From the NCBI RefSeq assembly GCF_000311725.1, contig NZ_HE978514.1, forward strand, positions 213,760 to 277,759: a stretch of DNA of 64,000 nucleotides, in the 5' to 3' direction. This stretch comes from Robertmurraya massiliosenegalensis JC6 (GTDB lineage Bacteria > Bacillota > Bacilli > Bacillales > Cytobacillaceae). Below are positions 8,280 to 16,106 of this stretch, in pieces (position 1 is the first letter of the stretch; each line of letters opens with the position of its first letter). The translations under genes were made by a program, and so were the position numbers. The notes under the pieces were generated by a model that was given only the letters and a program-made list of their open reading frames with translations, did no database searches and was not told where the DNA came from.

Positions 8280-9083
8280 TCACACAATGCTTCCCCCATG
8301 CATAGAGAAGATATAAAATTCATCCTCATCTGATAAGGTCCAACCATCAAAAAAGGAGCTGGCATGGAAAACATCCAAGAAGAATTCTCCACATTGGACG
8401 ATTAGTAACGGGCACTGTTCAAGTAATTGAACATCTTCGATGGTTTTACCTACCAAGAGTTCCTTCACAGACTTCCACTCTCTTTGATTAGAGTTCACAT
8501 CTGTTTCCCCTAAAAGGATCACATCAGCGTTACGAATTCGCCATGGACATTCAATTGTCAATGCTCCCTTTTCAAATAAGATGGTTAAATGAACGTCTGT
8601 TTCAATAGCCGTTATTTTTTGCCCAATAAATTCTTGAAAAGTGATACTGCTAATTTTTGTATGCCATAATTTTCGTGCACACTGAACAATCATTTCACGA
8701 ACTCTCTCGATGGACAAACCATGCACATTGTCTCCATACTCAAAATCATCAATCGCATCACTTACTTCTTGCCAATTCATCTGTTCATCAAGTAAGTCAT
8801 TTGCTACAGCACAGGCATAAATCTCTTTTACAATATGGAGTGAATTCTGATTTGGAAGCAATAATTTAGAATGTAGGGATTTCATATGATAACTTGCACA
8901 TTCTTCTTTCGATGGTGCCTCTCTCTGGATCGCCTTCATTGCATCATCAAACATCTTTTCCATTTCAAAAAGATTTAGATGCTTCACGGCACTCATACTT
9001 GATAACTTTTTAATCTCAAGTACCTCTCTATATAAAGAATCCACAGCCCATTCAATATAGTCAGTGGGCTCCACCGTATTCAT
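8280..9083 (-). CDS. Unknown cytoplasmic protein, 267 aa
   Basis: No signal peptide or membrane segment. The N-terminal ~140 residues are helical and charged. The C-terminal half has two similar beta-rich blocks, each around a short motif (IGQKITAIETDVHLTILFEK and LVGKTIEDVQLLEQCPLLIV), ending with the pattern FHASSFFDGWTL. The internal duplication suggests two copies of a small beta domain seen in Bacillus unknown proteins, but I cannot name it. It has a weak ribosome site. It stands alone between the DUF3221-like and DUF4275-like genes. Confidence 0.65.
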   Translation of the reverse strand: MNTVEPTDYIEWAVDSLYREVLEIKKLSSMSAVKHLNLFEMEKMFDDAMKAIQREAPSKEECASYHMKSLHSKLLLPNQNSLHIVKEIYACAVANDLLDEQMNWQEVSDAIDDFEYGDNVHGLSIERVREMIVQCARKLWHTKISSITFQEFIGQKITAIETDVHLTILFEKGALTIECPWRIRNADVILLGETDVNSNQREWKSVKELLVGKTIEDVQLLEQCPLLIVQCGEFFLDVFHASSFFDGWTLSDEDEFYIFSMHGGSIV

Positions 9084-9152
9084 ATATTTCTTGTAATATA
9101 GCTCTAGTAATTCTATTTGAAACCCTCCTTTGCACGATTAGCACCATGTCCA

Positions 9153-9593
9153 TTACTTTCTTGAAAAATAAGGACCAAGATAACCGCTATCATGAGTTCT
9201 GACATAGGTCCAATTAAAATCCTTATCTACTACATAGACATCCTCTTCAACTTTAAAATCATCTGCTATTACAGTTTCAGCATTTTCAAGAATATAAGCA
9301 TCGTCGTAATGCTGAAAAAACACATAGCAAAACTTCTTTTTTTCCTGTTTAAAAGCTTTGTCTGCCTCTTCCAGTTGCAAGAAATTCCTTTTTTCATAAC
9401 TAAAGACATGCCATAGATAACCACTAGCCCAATGACTAGAATATAAGTAAATGTCTTCCTTCTCTTGCACAGTCAGATGACTGACAAACTCGTCTTCCCA
9501 CTGTTTACGTAAATATGTCCCCCATTTAGGGATTTCCCTTACCTTCACTCTTTTTCGTTTTAGAGCTTGAACGAACTCAATTCGATTCTCCAA
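9153..9593 (-). CDS. DUF4275-like protein
   Basis: A 146-aa soluble protein with the N-terminal pattern KVREIPKWGTYLRKQWED followed by YLYSSHWASGYLWHVFSYEK, rich in Trp and Tyr, matching my memory of the DUF4275 family common in Bacillus. No catalytic residues are apparent and no function is known. It starts with TTG after AGAAGG. It is one of three consecutive minus-strand genes with short gaps (9.15-11.24 kb). Confidence 0.6.
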   Translation of the reverse strand: MENRIEFVQALKRKRVKVREIPKWGTYLRKQWEDEFVSHLTVQEKEDIYLYSSHWASGYLWHVFSYEKRNFLQLEEADKAFKQEKKKFCYVFFQHYDDAYILENAETVIADDFKVEEDVYVVDKDFNWTYVRTHDSGYLGPYFSRK

Positions 9594-9608
9594 ATAAATA
9601 CCTTCTTT

Positions 9609-10880
9609 CTACAAATCATCTAATAAAACCAACTCTCCACTTCCTGCATGAACTCCATATTGACAATCCAATTTTCCACATAATAGATATTTCTTACGTT
9701 CAAAATCATAAACATAATAAGGCTTTAACTCAAATCGGTCTTTAAGCTTTTCGAAAGCTTCTTCCTTCGTAATAGCTACCGTTTCCGCAACCGCAAATTC
9801 ATTAAAGACCTCCAACATCATGTTATTATCGATCATATTTATCGCTTTTTCTTTTTCAGCATCGATGACGACCATCAATTTTCTCTGGAATACACGGTTT
9901 GTTTGCTCATTAGCTCGAATGATCGCATGAATAAATCTTTTCTCCCGGTGTAGTGTTTTCAATTTCCACTTCCCAGACTCATCTGGATATTCTTGAGCTA
10001 ATACCTCTTTTACGACCCTTAAACATATTTCTTGTTCATCTTTGCTTATAGGAAACGAATCTGGAGCTGGTTCAGAAGAAAAGGCTTGTTCTGCCGTGAC
10101 ATCTTCACTCCAATCAAGCACTTCTCTTTCAATTGACTGATGGATTGGTTTCTCCCATACGATCGTTTCATCTATTTTTAAATAACCTCTAGAATCAACG
10201 ATCACTTCAAAAGGAATAGTGGACATTTCATCATTCGTTACATATATTTCTTCAAGCGTATAAACAGGATAGAGCTTTTTCTGTTCAAATGAAGGAAACT
10301 CTAGTAATCTCAATTGTTCCCTTTGCAAATTTTCCAATTTTTCAAGAGAAAGTGAAAACGTTTCTTCCTGAACTAATTCTTTACGTGGAAAATGTCCATA
10401 AACCGAAAACAAGAGGAGTTTTCCATCGTGATTGACTTTAAGTTCAATGAATCCAGAAGGTGATACTGCTACACCCTTGTAGCACTCTTTAAATCGATAT
10501 TCCCCTTCTTCTTGCATATCAAATTGAAATTGCTCTCCATAAATGAGTCCTGTTTCCTTCTCGATCCACTTAACAATGTCCTCGAGCTCGGCATTCACAA
10601 ACTCAATTCCGTTCTTTGCGTACGTTTTCTCCATCACAAAAATAACACGTTCAACCTTACCTGTTTGAACGTTGAGCGAAATTGATGCAGTCCCATCAGG
10701 GTTTGAATCTTCATCGTCTCTTTCCTCTACATGGTTAGGAAACCACTCCATCGAGAAGGTATAATCCGTTTCGTTAAAAATAGTAACCTGCCTCGAAAAC
10801 GACTGTTCGACTAAATGATAATCCTCTAGACCATATTTTTGCTTCGTTGAATCAATCCACTCTTCTATTTTTGATTTCAT
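9609..10880 (-). CDS. Unknown protein, 423 aa, possible PepSY/YcdB-like repeats
   Basis: A soluble protein without a signal peptide. It seems built of repeated alpha/beta units of the kind found in PepSY/YcdB-like proteins: GTASISLNVQTGKVERVIF, GFIELKVNHDGKLLLFSVYG and RKLMVVIDAEKEKAINMID are each two strands around a turn, separated by helices with Leu/Glu repeats. This similarity is only structural impression. A good GAGGAG ribosome site precedes the ATG. Probably co-transcribed with its neighbours on both sides. Confidence 0.6.
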   Translation of the reverse strand: MKSKIEEWIDSTKQKYGLEDYHLVEQSFSRQVTIFNETDYTFSMEWFPNHVEERDDEDSNPDGTASISLNVQTGKVERVIFVMEKTYAKNGIEFVNAELEDIVKWIEKETGLIYGEQFQFDMQEEGEYRFKECYKGVAVSPSGFIELKVNHDGKLLLFSVYGHFPRKELVQEETFSLSLEKLENLQREQLRLLEFPSFEQKKLYPVYTLEEIYVTNDEMSTIPFEVIVDSRGYLKIDETIVWEKPIHQSIEREVLDWSEDVTAEQAFSSEPAPDSFPISKDEQEICLRVVKEVLAQEYPDESGKWKLKTLHREKRFIHAIIRANEQTNRVFQRKLMVVIDAEKEKAINMIDNNMMLEVFNEFAVAETVAITKEEAFEKLKDRFELKPYYVYDFERKKYLLCGKLDCQYGVHAGSGELVLLDDL

Positions 10881-10900
10881 AAATAAAACTCCTCATTGGT

Positions 10901-11242
10901 CTATTTACTACCAGCATACAATTTAGCACTAGTTGATGGTACAAATTTTATGTGAAACGTATTTCCAATCTCTTGTTTCACTTTTTCTGTTAACGTTTTT
11001 CCAACTTGATTAAATACATCTTCTAATTCAAGACCATTTTCTACCAATCTATCTGTGTTCCAATCAATCCACTCTCCATAAGAATGACTCCATGAAATTA
11101 ATCGCTTTATTAAATCATCTGAAAGTGGTAAAGCTTCTATGTCAATGTTACAGCCACACTGTTCACACCAAAAAGGATCCGCACCGACATCCCCTTCGAT
11201 TTTCAATTTCGTCCATTCTCCTTTTTCACAGCAACAATTCAA
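10901..11242 (-). CDS. Small cysteine-rich protein, probable zinc site
   Basis: A 113-aa protein whose first 35 residues hold six cysteines (NCCCEKG, then FWCEQCGCN), which look like a zinc-binding knuckle. A helical C-terminal part contains WSHSYGEWIDWN. Family not recognised. It starts at TTG after GGAGGGG. First gene of the three-gene minus-strand group running to 9.15 kb. Confidence 0.6.
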   Translation of the reverse strand: MNCCCEKGEWTKLKIEGDVGADPFWCEQCGCNIDIEALPLSDDLIKRLISWSHSYGEWIDWNTDRLVENGLELEDVFNQVGKTLTEKVKQEIGNTFHIKFVPSTSAKLYAGSK

Positions 11243-11302
11243 TTCTTTACCCCTCCATTATAATTTTGCCTTATACAAAATTATACAATATTTCCCTATA
11301 AC

Positions 11303-11336
11303 AAAACCCTATTCCTTTTTAAAAGAACAGGGTTTT
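11303..11336 (-). terminator. Terminator after the VOC-family gene
   Basis: The AAAACCCT/AGGGTTTT stem includes further pairing (TTCTTTT/AAAAGGAA) and lies just beyond the stop codon at 11344. T-rich on the minus strand. Confidence 0.7.
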
Positions 11337-11343
11337 ACCATTC

Positions 11344-11766
11344 TTATTCTACTATCGTAGAGATCTGCCAAACAACTCCATACTTATCCTTTACTTGCCC
11401 ATACGATGGACTCCATGGTGTTTCTTGAAGCGGCATGATGACTTCTCCACCCTTTTGAAGCTTCTCGTAAACTTCCTTCGTCTTATTTACATCATTAATC
11501 ATCACAGCTACATCCACTTGCGCTCCTGTTTCATACGGTTGACCTGGAAATATATCTGATAACATCAGAAACGTATTCCCAATTCTTAAATTGGCATGAA
11601 CGACCCGATCCTTCGCTTCTTCAGGAAGTGGAAATTCTGGATTCTCAGGAAATTCCCCGTAAGTTTGAACTCCCAAATTTTCTGCATCTAATGCATCTTC
11701 ATAAAACGATACAGCTTCCTTCGCATCACCATTCATTCTTAGGTAGGCATGAACTCCTAGAATCAT
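11344..11766 (-). CDS. VOC-family (glyoxalase fold, PhnB-like) protein
   Basis: About 140 aa of the vicinal-oxygen-chelate fold, PhnB/YjdN-like subgroup. It opens VHAYLRMNGDAKEAVSFYED (the His-containing first strand and helix), has VVHANLRIGNTFLMLSD in the middle, then VAVMINDVNKTKEVYEKL and the closing WSPSYGQVKDKYGVVWQI. The substrate is not predictable; family members range from metal-dependent lyases to inactive binding proteins. I start at the ATG with AAAGAGGTG upstream; an in-frame TTG six codons earlier would include that site. Confidence 0.85.
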   Translation of the reverse strand: MILGVHAYLRMNGDAKEAVSFYEDALDAENLGVQTYGEFPENPEFPLPEEAKDRVVHANLRIGNTFLMLSDIFPGQPYETGAQVDVAVMINDVNKTKEVYEKLQKGGEVIMPLQETPWSPSYGQVKDKYGVVWQISTIVE

Positions 11767-11848
11767 AGCATACACCTCTTTCAAATATTTTTATGTATTA
11801 TTAACAAAGATATACACTCGTATTAGTCTTTCCATTAAGTCGATCCAT

Positions 11849-12337
11849 TTAAACGCTCAAATATTCTTGTCTTTTTTCCTTATATTTAATAACTAACATA
11901 ACAGGAATATACCCAACTACCCCTCCAACTGTATTTAAAATCAAATCATCCACATCAAAGCTTCCAAACTTAAAAATAAGTTGAAGTAGTTCGAATGTGA
12001 GACTTAGACAAAACGTTGCAAGGGCAATTTTTTTGAAACTATGAAACTTAGAGAACAATAACGGGAAGAGCATACCAAAAGGTACAAATCCAAGAATATT
12101 TCCCGTTAAGTTTTCAACCCTTATATCGAAGTTGATGTCATTAGCAAAAAATAAATAATAGCCAATCGTTTTAAAGGGGATAAAATTGTGAGTATTCCAT
12201 ACGAATCCCTCATAACTAAAGGTAAAACGACTGATAATATCAGGAATACTCAAATACTTAAATAAAATAAGCCATGAGAGTATGAATAAGTAAAAGCCAA
12301 AAGCAATGGATAAGCATACTTTCATTATCTTTTTCAT
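11849..12337 (-). CDS. VanZ-family membrane protein
   Basis: A 162-aa integral membrane protein of the VanZ family (a family named from teicoplanin resistance, molecular role unclear). The conserved core is present: HNFIPFKTIGYYLF, NLTGNILGFVPFGMLFPLL, FELLQLIFKFGSFDVDDLIL and NTVGGVVGY. The ATG with AAGGAGA ahead is the likely start. It follows a second, larger VanZ protein, and the two share the motif set NILGF..P.G and QFDVDD/SFDVDD, so they look like tandem duplicates. Likely under control of the PadR regulator at the head of the operon. Confidence 0.88.
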   Translation of the reverse strand: MKKIMKVCLSIAFGFYLFILSWLILFKYLSIPDIISRFTFSYEGFVWNTHNFIPFKTIGYYLFFANDINFDIRVENLTGNILGFVPFGMLFPLLFSKFHSFKKIALATFCLSLTFELLQLIFKFGSFDVDDLILNTVGGVVGYIPVMLVIKYKEKRQEYLSV

Positions 12338-12356
12338 TAACACAGTCTCCTTCATT

Positions 12357-13121
12357 TTATATCGTTCTTCGGAATAAACTCCCTTTTGATAACGATATTG
12401 CACCGTTTATAAACTTTAAAAGCAAGAAACCAATAATAGCGCCAAAGGTATTCAATATGACATCATCAACATCAAACTGACCAATATTTAGACCAAGTTG
12501 TAGAATTTCAATTGAAAAACTGATTACGATTGAAGCAGCTATTATTTTTGACATTCCATTATATTTTTTAAATAACAACGGAAGAAAAATTCCTAATGGT
12601 AAAAAAATTAATAGATTCCCTAATGTGTTATTAACGATAATATCCAGATTAAAACGATCCGCTCCATTTATGTATGTCATCGTATTTTTAAAAGGAATGA
12701 CATTCGTGTTGTACTTTAAAAAATCAAAAAACCTCTCTGAATCCATTGAAGTAATAACATATCTATTAAACGTATCACCATTTATGTAATAGTCTGTAAG
12801 CCGAATGATGATTCGTTGAAATAGCAGCTTAAATAGAATAATAAACGAATAAAGACCAAATAAAATCCAAGTCCCGATCTTAAATACTTTATAAAATGGA
12901 AAAAGGGATTCTTGCAACCCATTTGTTAATTGTTTTTGTTCTCCGAAGCTTTCCAGTGCCTTTTGTGTTGCTTCTTCCTTTGAGAATCCTTGCTCTATAT
13001 ATTCATTCTTCAACAAATATAGGTGATCTATCATTTCATCGATGATGTCTCTTTTTTCTTCCTCCTCACAATTTAGGCTGACTGTAATTTCAGCAATATA
13101 GGATTCAATAGTTTTATCCAA
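12357..13121 (-). CDS. VanZ protein with N-terminal permease-prefix (HAAS-like) domain
   Basis: About 254 aa. Residues 1-65 form a soluble helical domain with CEEEEKRDIIDEMIDHLYLL and GFSKEEATQKALESFGE. This is the pattern of the permease prefix / DUF1700 (HAAS-type) domain, which often appears in proteins encoded next to PadR regulators. After a membrane helix, a VanZ domain follows: NTLGNLLIFLPLGIFLPLLF, FSIEILQLGLNIGQFDVDDV, NTFGAIIGF. The TTG preceded by CGGAGGGAA is the likely start, which makes the gene overlap the end of padR by about 50 bases, consistent with coupled translation. Confidence 0.85.
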   Translation of the reverse strand: MDKTIESYIAEITVSLNCEEEEKRDIIDEMIDHLYLLKNEYIEQGFSKEEATQKALESFGEQKQLTNGLQESLFPFYKVFKIGTWILFGLYSFIILFKLLFQRIIIRLTDYYINGDTFNRYVITSMDSERFFDFLKYNTNVIPFKNTMTYINGADRFNLDIIVNNTLGNLLIFLPLGIFLPLLFKKYNGMSKIIAASIVISFSIEILQLGLNIGQFDVDDVILNTFGAIIGFLLLKFINGAISLSKGSLFRRTI

Positions 13122-13444
13122 GCCGTTCCCTCCGAACACACTTTAATTAGGTTATTAATTTGCTGCCATTCTGTTAATTTCTTTTCTAATTCCCGTTTCC
13201 CATTATCGGTAATTCGATAATATTTTCTTCTCCCGCCATTCTCAGCACTATCCCAATAGGACAGAAGCCAATCTTTGCCTTCAAGGCGTTTCAATGCAGG
13301 ATACAACGTTCCCTCACTCATATTGTAGAGCTCATTACTATTTTGTTTTAACGTTTTAACAATTTCATAGCCGTACATATCTCGCTGATTTAAGAGGGAT
13401 AGAAGCAAAATATCGATACTGCCCTTCATAATTTCTTTATCCAT
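13073..13444 (-). CDS. PadR-family transcriptional regulator
   Basis: A 123-aa winged-helix repressor of the short PadR class. It has GSIDILLLSLLNQRDMYGYE, the recognition region LKQNSNELYNMSEGTLYPAL, and the wing RLEGKDWL..GRRKYYRITDNGK. The C-terminal tail lies in the overlap with the next gene. Head of a PadR-VanZ-VanZ operon; regulators of this class usually repress their own operon and respond to membrane-active or phenolic compounds. A cluster of GTATC/GATAC half sites lies just upstream. Confidence 0.92.
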   Translation of the reverse strand: MDKEIMKGSIDILLLSLLNQRDMYGYEIVKTLKQNSNELYNMSEGTLYPALKRLEGKDWLLSYWDSAENGGRRKYYRITDNGKRELEKKLTEWQQINNLIKVCSEGTAWIKLLNPILLKLQSA

Positions 13445-13481
13445 CCTCTCACCTCACCTTCTAATATATTCCATTTACATC

Positions 13482-13504
13482 GTATCACGATGATACCTCG
13501 TATC
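13482..13504. promoter_or_regulatory. Probable PadR operator
   Basis: GTATC (13482-13486), GATAC (13492-13496) and GTATC (13500-13504) make two overlapping dyads 40-60 bases upstream of padR. This is the density and position expected for autorepression. It probably overlaps the -10/-35 region of the operon promoter on the minus strand. The assignment to PadR is inference. Confidence 0.6.
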
Positions 13505-13639
13505 GCAAGGGTGTATAGTAAAAATTTGTTAGCCCAACTACAATGGATGCTGTTAAATTACTAGTCCGTTATATTAGGGAGGGTACGTAAATATCGGGAT
13601 TGTATGTGGAAAGGCGTACCACGTAAGGGATCCTTTTAA

Positions 13640-13777
13640 AAAATACTCAATTTCCTCTTAGATAAAAATGGGCATGTATCATCCTTAAAATATGCTATGG
13701 ATATAGATGGAGAGCAGTGGATGGAGCACAAGATTCAAGATAATATGTTCCATATCCCTTTACTAAATGAGTATTAA
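13640..13777 (+). pseudogene. Possible gene remnant
   Basis: A short open frame, bounded by TAA upstream, reads KILNFLLDKNGHVSSLKYAM and then DIDGEQWMEHKIQDNMFHIP before the stop. It looks protein-like but has no start codon with a ribosome site at its 5' end. Family not recognised. It could be the tail of a lost gene. Confidence 0.3.
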
Positions 13778-13794
13778 AGAAAAGGAATTAAAAA

Positions 13795-14008
13795 AGCGAA
13801 AAATAACAGGAAAATTTCCGCTTAATTAGCAAATGTCATGGAAATGAACTGAAATAGCAGGAGAAATTCCTGTTATCGCTTCCAAAAATGTGAAAATAGG
13901 CATTTTGGGTCTTCATAAGGGAAAAAATTTCCGTTATTTCCTCTCATACAAGCCCTAATGAGGCATTTAACGGAAATTTCTCCGCTTACTTTCAGATGAA
14001 TAAATAGC
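13795..14008. repeat. Cluster of four related inverted-repeat arms (intergenic repeat)
   Basis: Related segments occur in both orientations: ATAACAGGAAAATTTCCGCT near 13803, AGGAGAAATTCCTGTTATCG near 13858, AAAATTTCCGTTATTTCCTC near 13924 and AACGGAAATTTCTCCGCTTA near 13970. They can pair into long hairpins. A further relative, GGAAAATGTCCGCTTA, is near 1277. This fits a non-coding Bacillus intergenic repeat family; no gene is present in 13445-14070. Confidence 0.75.
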
Positions 14009-14025
14009 ATACTTTCTATTCATAA

Positions 14026-14061
14026 AAAAAGGATTGGATCACGGCTGATCCAATCCTTTTT
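14026..14061. terminator. Strong bidirectional terminator
   Basis: A 16-bp perfect stem AAAAAGGATTGGATCA/TGATCCAATCCTTTTT with loop CGGC. It ends the minus-strand gene that stops at 14071. Confidence 0.9.
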
Positions 14062-14070
14062 CCCATTCTT

Positions 14071-14523
14071 TTAAATTCCAAAAAACCCTGATTTTCTATT
14101 TAAGAATCCGTCGATATCAAAACCATACGTCCTCAGCAATTCTTCATTCAACTCGTGTAAAAAGGTTTCAACTTCTGCCGTGATCGTTTCAATAGTTAAA
14201 AAATCGCGAGATTCAAAAAGCTGCCAAATGGAAAATAACATCCAACCTTGTTCGCCTCTATTATTGAACGTTAATAACGGACCTTCCCGTTCATCATGTT
14301 CGATTGTATAATAGGAAAAATCGCGGACTCGATCCCATTTTGTTAAGGCTACTCCTAATTCTAGAAGAGCAAGAGAGGGTTCCTTAAAAAAACATTTATC
14401 GTTTATATAGACTCCAAATTCTCCTTGAATATCAACCAACAATTTCCCATTTCTTTGTTTGATTAATTTTCGATCGACAAAGGCCTCTTTATCTAGTTTG
14501 AATTCTAACTTTAAAGTGTTCAT
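14071..14523 (-). CDS. Unknown soluble protein, 150 aa
   Basis: Beta-rich N-terminal half (KLEFKLDKEAFVDRK, KLLVDIQGEFGVYINDK) followed by helices with TIETITAEVETFLHELNEEL. No signal, no membrane segment, no recognised motif. Good AAGGTGAAG ribosome site. It lies 26 bases downstream of uppP, so it may be read from the same message, and it is closed by the strong hairpin at 14026-14061. Confidence 0.6.
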   Translation of the reverse strand: MNTLKLEFKLDKEAFVDRKLIKQRNGKLLVDIQGEFGVYINDKCFFKEPSLALLELGVALTKWDRVRDFSYYTIEHDEREGPLLTFNNRGEQGWMLFSIWQLFESRDFLTIETITAEVETFLHELNEELLRTYGFDIDGFLNRKSGFFGI

Positions 14524-14549
14524 CTCTTCACCTTCACTGGTTCTTCTAA

Positions 14550-15389
14550 TTAGAAATAGAGGAAGTAAATAACCACGACGAGAATAATACGATAAATCGC
14601 AAACGGAATTAATTTCACTTTATTGATTAATTTTAGGAAGAATCGAATCGAGAGTAAAGCAAAGACAAAGGCACTAATAAACCCAACAATGAAGAAAGGA
14701 AGGGCGTCTATTGTGAAGTACTGCCAATTCTTTAATAGTGATAAGAAACTTGCTCCAGCCATAATCGGCACTGCCATAATAAAGGTGAAATCTGAGGCAG
14801 TACGGTGATTCATTCCTAACAATACTCCACCAGAGATCGTTGCACCTGATCTTGAAAAACCTGGCCATAGTGATAAACATTGAATCAAGCCAACAGCCAA
14901 TGCTTGCTTATAACTAATTTGATCAACTGAAACAATTTGAGGATTTTTTGTTCGAAAAAGATCGGCGATAATCATAAAAATCGCTCCAATTAATAAACCG
15001 ATTAATACCGTTTTTGTCGTAAATAAATTTTCATCAATATAATCTTCAAATAGAACACCGAATACTCCTGCAGGAAGTAGGCCTACAATTATATGAGTAA
15101 GCTTGAGATGACTTGTTACTTCTTGACGTTGCTCGCCTTTTTTGAAAATGCGATTTAGACCTAAAAGATCAATAAACCGATCTTTGAATACAATGACAAC
15201 AGCTAAAATAGAACCAAGCTGAATCACGATTTTAAATGTGTTGGCTGCTGATTGCCCTAAAAATTCGGTTGACTTTAACCACATGTCATCAACAACAATC
15301 ATATGACCTGTTGATGACACAGGGGCAAATTCTGTTAATCCTTCTACCAATCCAAGTATTATTGCTTTTAGTAATTCTATGAAATCCAT
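14550..15389 (-). CDS. uppP: Undecaprenyl-diphosphatase UppP (BacA)
   Basis: Removes one phosphate from undecaprenyl pyrophosphate at the membrane, recycling the lipid carrier for peptidoglycan; it also gives some bacitracin tolerance. A 279-aa polytopic membrane protein of the usual length. The signature regions are intact: EGLTEFAPVSSTGHM at 16-30, with the E-x3-E pair, and PGFSRSGATISGG at about 178-190, with the catalytic Arg and Ser. Good AAGGAG ribosome site. Confidence 0.95.
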   Translation of the reverse strand: MDFIELLKAIILGLVEGLTEFAPVSSTGHMIVVDDMWLKSTEFLGQSAANTFKIVIQLGSILAVVIVFKDRFIDLLGLNRIFKKGEQRQEVTSHLKLTHIIVGLLPAGVFGVLFEDYIDENLFTTKTVLIGLLIGAIFMIIADLFRTKNPQIVSVDQISYKQALAVGLIQCLSLWPGFSRSGATISGGVLLGMNHRTASDFTFIMAVPIMAGASFLSLLKNWQYFTIDALPFFIVGFISAFVFALLSIRFFLKLINKVKLIPFAIYRIILVVVIYFLYF

Positions 15390-15486
15390 TCCGTTGACTC
15401 CTTACCATTCGTTTGCGAATTAGTTGTTAAGACTTACCTTAGTATTTTAATGCTATTTCAAATGAAAGTATAGTTACATTAACATT

Positions 15487-16056
15487 TCAAATAGTAGCAG
15501 CAATATAATAAAAGGTAATTATAATCAAGACCAATGCGAGGATAATTCCGATAGCAATCGAAAGGAGATTCATCTTCCAAGTATGCCCGTTAAAATCTTG
15601 GATTGAGGTGGACCGATCCACTTTTTTGAAATGAATCATCATTCCTACATTCAGAAACAGCATTATGAAAAATACGATCACGCCCATGAACATAAGGTCT
15701 GTTTGAAAAACAAGCTCTGAGCCAAACCAATAAGAATTCAAAAAGAACAAACCGCTTAAGATTAACTGCCAAACATTGCTTACTTTTCGCTGTTTAGACC
15801 ACTCTCTTCCCATTTTTTGCTTTTCATATATGGCGATCTTCTCAAAAATCGGAATGATTGATTTCGTAGAATCTCCCTTAATAAAGCCGTAAATTGCTTG
15901 GATAAAGATGATTCCTCCAAGGAAAACATACATATGTGAGATAGTAATAGTAAAACTACTCATAATCAATAAATAGATAATCATTACGACAATCAACACA
16001 AAATTTGTAACCGCCGCCTGTTTCATCCTCATGCTTCTTAATTCTGTTCGTTCCAT
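15487..16056 (-). CDS. Membrane protein of unknown function
   Basis: A 189-aa protein with four or five hydrophobic segments: about 15-37, 43-62, 95-110, 119-138 and 162-186. A basic cytoplasmic stretch (EKQKMGREWSKQRKVSN) separates the second and third. Family not recognised. GAGAGGGAGAG precedes the ATG. It is downstream of the transporter pair at 16.1-18.6 kb, with 50 bases between, so it might be co-transcribed. Confidence 0.7.
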   Translation of the reverse strand: MERTELRSMRMKQAAVTNFVLIVVMIIYLLIMSSFTITISHMYVFLGGIIFIQAIYGFIKGDSTKSIIPIFEKIAIYEKQKMGREWSKQRKVSNVWQLILSGLFFLNSYWFGSELVFQTDLMFMGVIVFFIMLFLNVGMMIHFKKVDRSTSIQDFNGHTWKMNLLSIAIGIILALVLIIITFYYIAATI

Positions 16057-16106
16057 CGTCTCTCCCTCTCTACAACTTTTTTATCCGTCTTGCTGTTGAG
16101 ATGTGC

